From contig JAFYIM010000202.1 in assembly GCA_017538635.1 (NCBI GenBank), forward strand, positions 1 to 25,021: a DNA stretch of 25,021 nucleotides. Direction: 5' to 3'. The notes below the pieces were generated by a model that made no database searches, had not been told where the DNA came from, and worked only from the letters and a program-made list of their open reading frames with translations. Position 1 is the first letter of the stretch; every line of letters begins with the position of its first letter. A program made the position numbers and the translations under genes. Shown piece by piece: positions 23,782-25,021 of this stretch. This DNA is from a bacterium. GTDB taxonomy: Bacteria; UBA3054.

Positions 23782-24096
23782 TTAGAGCACCTTGATCTGG
23801 ATGTCAACACCGGCAGGCAGATTCAGCTTTTTCAAGCCGTCAACTGTCTTGGCAGTCGGGCACACGATGTCGATGAGGCGGTTGTGAGTCCTCTGTTCGA
23901 ACTGTTCGCGGCTCTTCTTATCGACGTGCGGGCTGCGGTTCACGGTGTATTTTTCAATCTGCGTCGGCAGGGGTATGGGGCCCGTAACGAGGGCCCCGGT
24001 ACTCTTTGCCGTCTCGACGATATCCTGCGTGGAAGCGTCAAGCACGCGATGGTCATACGCGCGCAGTTTGATCCTAATGCGCTGTTCGTCAGACAT
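23782..24096 (-). CDS. rpsJ: 30S ribosomal protein S10 (NusE)
   Basis: This 104-residue protein ([16 protein letters not shown], then [29 protein letters not shown] in outline) is a complete S10. It is both a head protein of the 30S and the NusB/NusG partner in antitermination and coupling. It follows tuf by only 20 bases, so it is probably co-transcribed with tuf and has no separate long leader here. Confidence 0.98.
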   Translation of the reverse strand: MSDEQRIRIKLRAYDHRVLDASTQDIVETAKSTGALVTGPIPLPTQIEKYTVNRSPHVDKKSREQFEQRTHNRLIDIVCPTAKTVDGLKKLNLPAGVDIQIKVL

Positions 24097-24116
24097 TATT
24101 ATTTCCTAATTACTAA

Positions 24117-25021
<905 letters not shown>

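Overview
The window looks like chromosomal DNA from a Gram-negative-type bacterium that initiates most genes with clear Shine-Dalgarno (SD) sites. About two thirds of it (roughly 8.0-25.0 kb, minus strand) is one continuous run of translation genes: tuf (partial), the S10 and spc blocks, secY-adk-map, and the alpha block with rpoA, then rplU-rpmA and a class II fructose-bisphosphate aldolase gene before the first obvious terminator. The order is the usual bacterial one, but rpmD (L30), infA (IF-1) and rpsD (S4) are not at their normal places. Zinc forms of S14, L36 and adenylate kinase are used. I cannot name the phylum from sequence alone; a PVC-group gut lineage such as Lentisphaerae or Kiritimatiellae is a weak guess.

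Downstream (about 3.8-8.0 kb, minus strand) is a metabolic block of independently terminated units. These are a BASS-family sodium-coupled symporter, a ribokinase plus GRP/DMT-type sugar permease operon with its own sigma70-like promoter and a palindrome over the -35 region, and a secreted lipoprotein of the peptidase C26 (gamma-glutamyl hydrolase) family. Strong intrinsic terminators separate these units.

The left end (1-3.8 kb) is more accessory. It has two small tandem plus-strand genes for exported, paralogous proteins of unknown function, the only plus-strand genes in the window. Divergent to them is a Fic-domain protein with an N-terminal helix-turn-helix. Its promoter region carries five copies of an AACTTCCG-like motif, including a perfect 13-bp inverted repeat flanking the -10 box. 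Beyond fic is an operon of at least three membrane proteins, the third cut by the window edge.

The observations I consider most worth following are the putative Fic operator array, the exported paralog pair beside it, the internal promoter and leader before rpsC, and the attachment of rplU-rpmA-fba to the ribosomal-protein operon. I found no rRNA, tRNA, CRISPR array or insertion sequence.
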